Source: Mucilaginibacter sp. (GTDB lineage: Bacteria > Bacteroidota > Bacteroidia > Sphingobacteriales > Sphingobacteriaceae). Taken from it: a stretch of DNA of 41,784 nt. How positions within the stretch are numbered: the first letter of the stretch is position 1; the number at the start of each line of letters is the position of its first letter. The notes under the pieces are model-generated. The model saw only the letters and a program-made list of their open reading frames with translations, was not told the origin of the DNA and ran no database searches. This document shows, piece after piece, positions 41,048 to 41,784 of the stretch. The stretch covers positions 1 to 41,784 of the forward strand of contig JAQBOP010000219.1 of assembly GCA_028287975.1 (NCBI GenBank). The letters run 5' to 3'. Position numbers and translations under genes: made by a program.

Positions 41048-41784
41048 ATGTCAGAACCACTATTTGTTACGACAATAGGATTTAAAGTCTTTTCAGACGA
41101 CTTGCAGAAAATCGCCATCACAGGCCAGGGAACAAGGGTTATAAACACGATTAGCCCTAATTCTTATGGTATCTCTACAAAAGATGAGTTATTTGAAAAT
41201 GCACTCAAAAAAAGCGATTATCTTGTTTTAGATGGAGTATATTTTGCATTTGCCCCAATGTTGTTGCAAGGTAAAAATATCAAAAGAAACCAAGGGCCTG
41301 ATGTTTTTTACCATTTTATGCAAAGGTTGCAGGACATAAAAGGTAAAGCTTTTTTTTTGGGCTCATCTAATGACACACTTCAAAAGATAGAAGATCGGAT
41401 TAAGCGCGAATACCCCCAAATTAATGCACGTTTTTATTCGCCTCCATTTACAGCCGAATTTAGCAGCGAAGAGAACTCATTAATGGTTGCGGCGGTTAAG
41501 GAATTTAAGCCTGATGTATTATTCGTCGGAATGACATGCCCAAAACAAGAAAAATGGTCAATACAACACAAAGAAGCTTTAAAAGCAGGTTTGATAATTA
41601 GTATTGGAAATGTTTTTGACTGGTTTGCCGGCACGCAAAAGGCAATACATCCTATATGGTTTAAACTGAGGATAGGTTGGCTTGTGCGTATTTTTTTACG
41701 TCCGGAAATTTTCAGAAGAAATATAAAAAATCAGATGAAATTTTTCGGAGATGTTTTGTTAATGTTTTTAAGACTAAAGAAAAT
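41048..41784 (+). CDS. WecG/TagA/CpsF family glycosyltransferase, 3' end outside the window
   Basis: From ATG 41048 the frame is open to the right edge (245 codons). The protein matches the WecG/TagA/CpsF family (GT26), which transfers ManNAc(A)- or glucose-type sugars to lipid-linked acceptors. The N-terminal block SDYLVLDGVYFAFAP, the middle FFLGSSNDTLQKIEDRI and LFVGMTCPKQEKWSIQHK, and VFDWFAGTQKAIHPIWF are diagnostic; family consensus has VGxGxPKQE where this protein has VGMTCPKQE. The end of the family domain (LRPEIFRRNIKN) is reached, so only the last residues are missing. The preceding 126 bases (40922-41047) are very AT-rich with no feature I can name. Confidence 0.88.
   Translation, partial: MSEPLFVTTIGFKVFSDDLQKIAITGQGTRVINTISPNSYGISTKDELFENALKKSDYLVLDGVYFAFAPMLLQGKNIKRNQGPDVFYHFMQRLQDIKGKAFFLGSSNDTLQKIEDRIKREYPQINARFYSPPFTAEFSSEENSLMVAAVKEFKPDVLFVGMTCPKQEKWSIQHKEALKAGLIISIGNVFDWFAGTQKAIHPIWFKLRIGWLVRIFLRPEIFRRNIKNQMKFFGDVLLMFLRLKK

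Overview
The window reads as chromosomal DNA of a Bacteroidetes bacterium, most like Sphingobacteriaceae (a Mucilaginibacter/Pedobacter-type organism). The reasons are: a b558-type succinate dehydrogenase (sdhC-sdhA), a DUF4369/thioredoxin-fold lipoprotein, a GH31 enzyme and an S9 dipeptidyl peptidase with Bacteroidetes-type signal peptides, promoter-like TTTG / TAnnTTTG boxes instead of the E. coli type, few Shine-Dalgarno sites, and many palindromic intergenic repeats. The species assignment is inference.

Layout. 1-7.2 kb: sdhA (cut by the window edge) and sdhC, a lipoprotein, a PdeM-type phosphoesterase, an ExbD-like protein and a large S9 peptidase. 7.2-12.5 kb: a GT2/DUF2304 pair, a divergent AraC regulator/aldo-keto reductase pair, and small unknown genes. 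12.7-14.3 kb: a fluoride riboswitch directly upstream of a CLC-type exporter gene. 14.4-22.4 kb: a TMEM220-like membrane protein gene followed by the complete ebo cluster (eboA, B, C, D, E, F), split between eboC and eboD by a REP-associated tyrosine transposase (RAYT) that lies between its own palindromes. 22.5-25.8 kb: an unknown membrane protein and a GH31 glycosidase. 25.8 kb to the end: an AT-rich surface-polysaccharide locus.

The polysaccharide locus contains a nucleotide-sugar dehydrogenase, Wza-like export lipoprotein, Wzc-like kinase/co-polymerase, Wzx-like flippase, Wzy-like polymerase, five glycosyltransferases or candidates (GT11-like, GT-D-like, two GT2, WecG/TagA), three hexapeptide acyltransferases and one membrane acyltransferase. 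Together they predict an acidic, O-acylated capsule or exopolysaccharide made by the Wzx/Wzy route. No priming phosphoglycosyltransferase is visible, so the locus probably continues past the right edge.

The most notable points are: (1) the fluoride riboswitch whose 3' strand can also pair with the ribosome binding site of the CLC gene; (2) the ebo cluster, a conserved pathway whose product in most bacteria is unknown, here with an EboF that appears to lack canonical metal ligands; (3) a recurrent 'stem inside a stem' palindrome architecture at several intergenic sites with unrelated sequences, one of them linked to the RAYT; (4) a perfect 24-bp inverted repeat inside the start of a glycosyltransferase gene; (5) a cluster of GTTTCAC boxes upstream of the GH31 gene.
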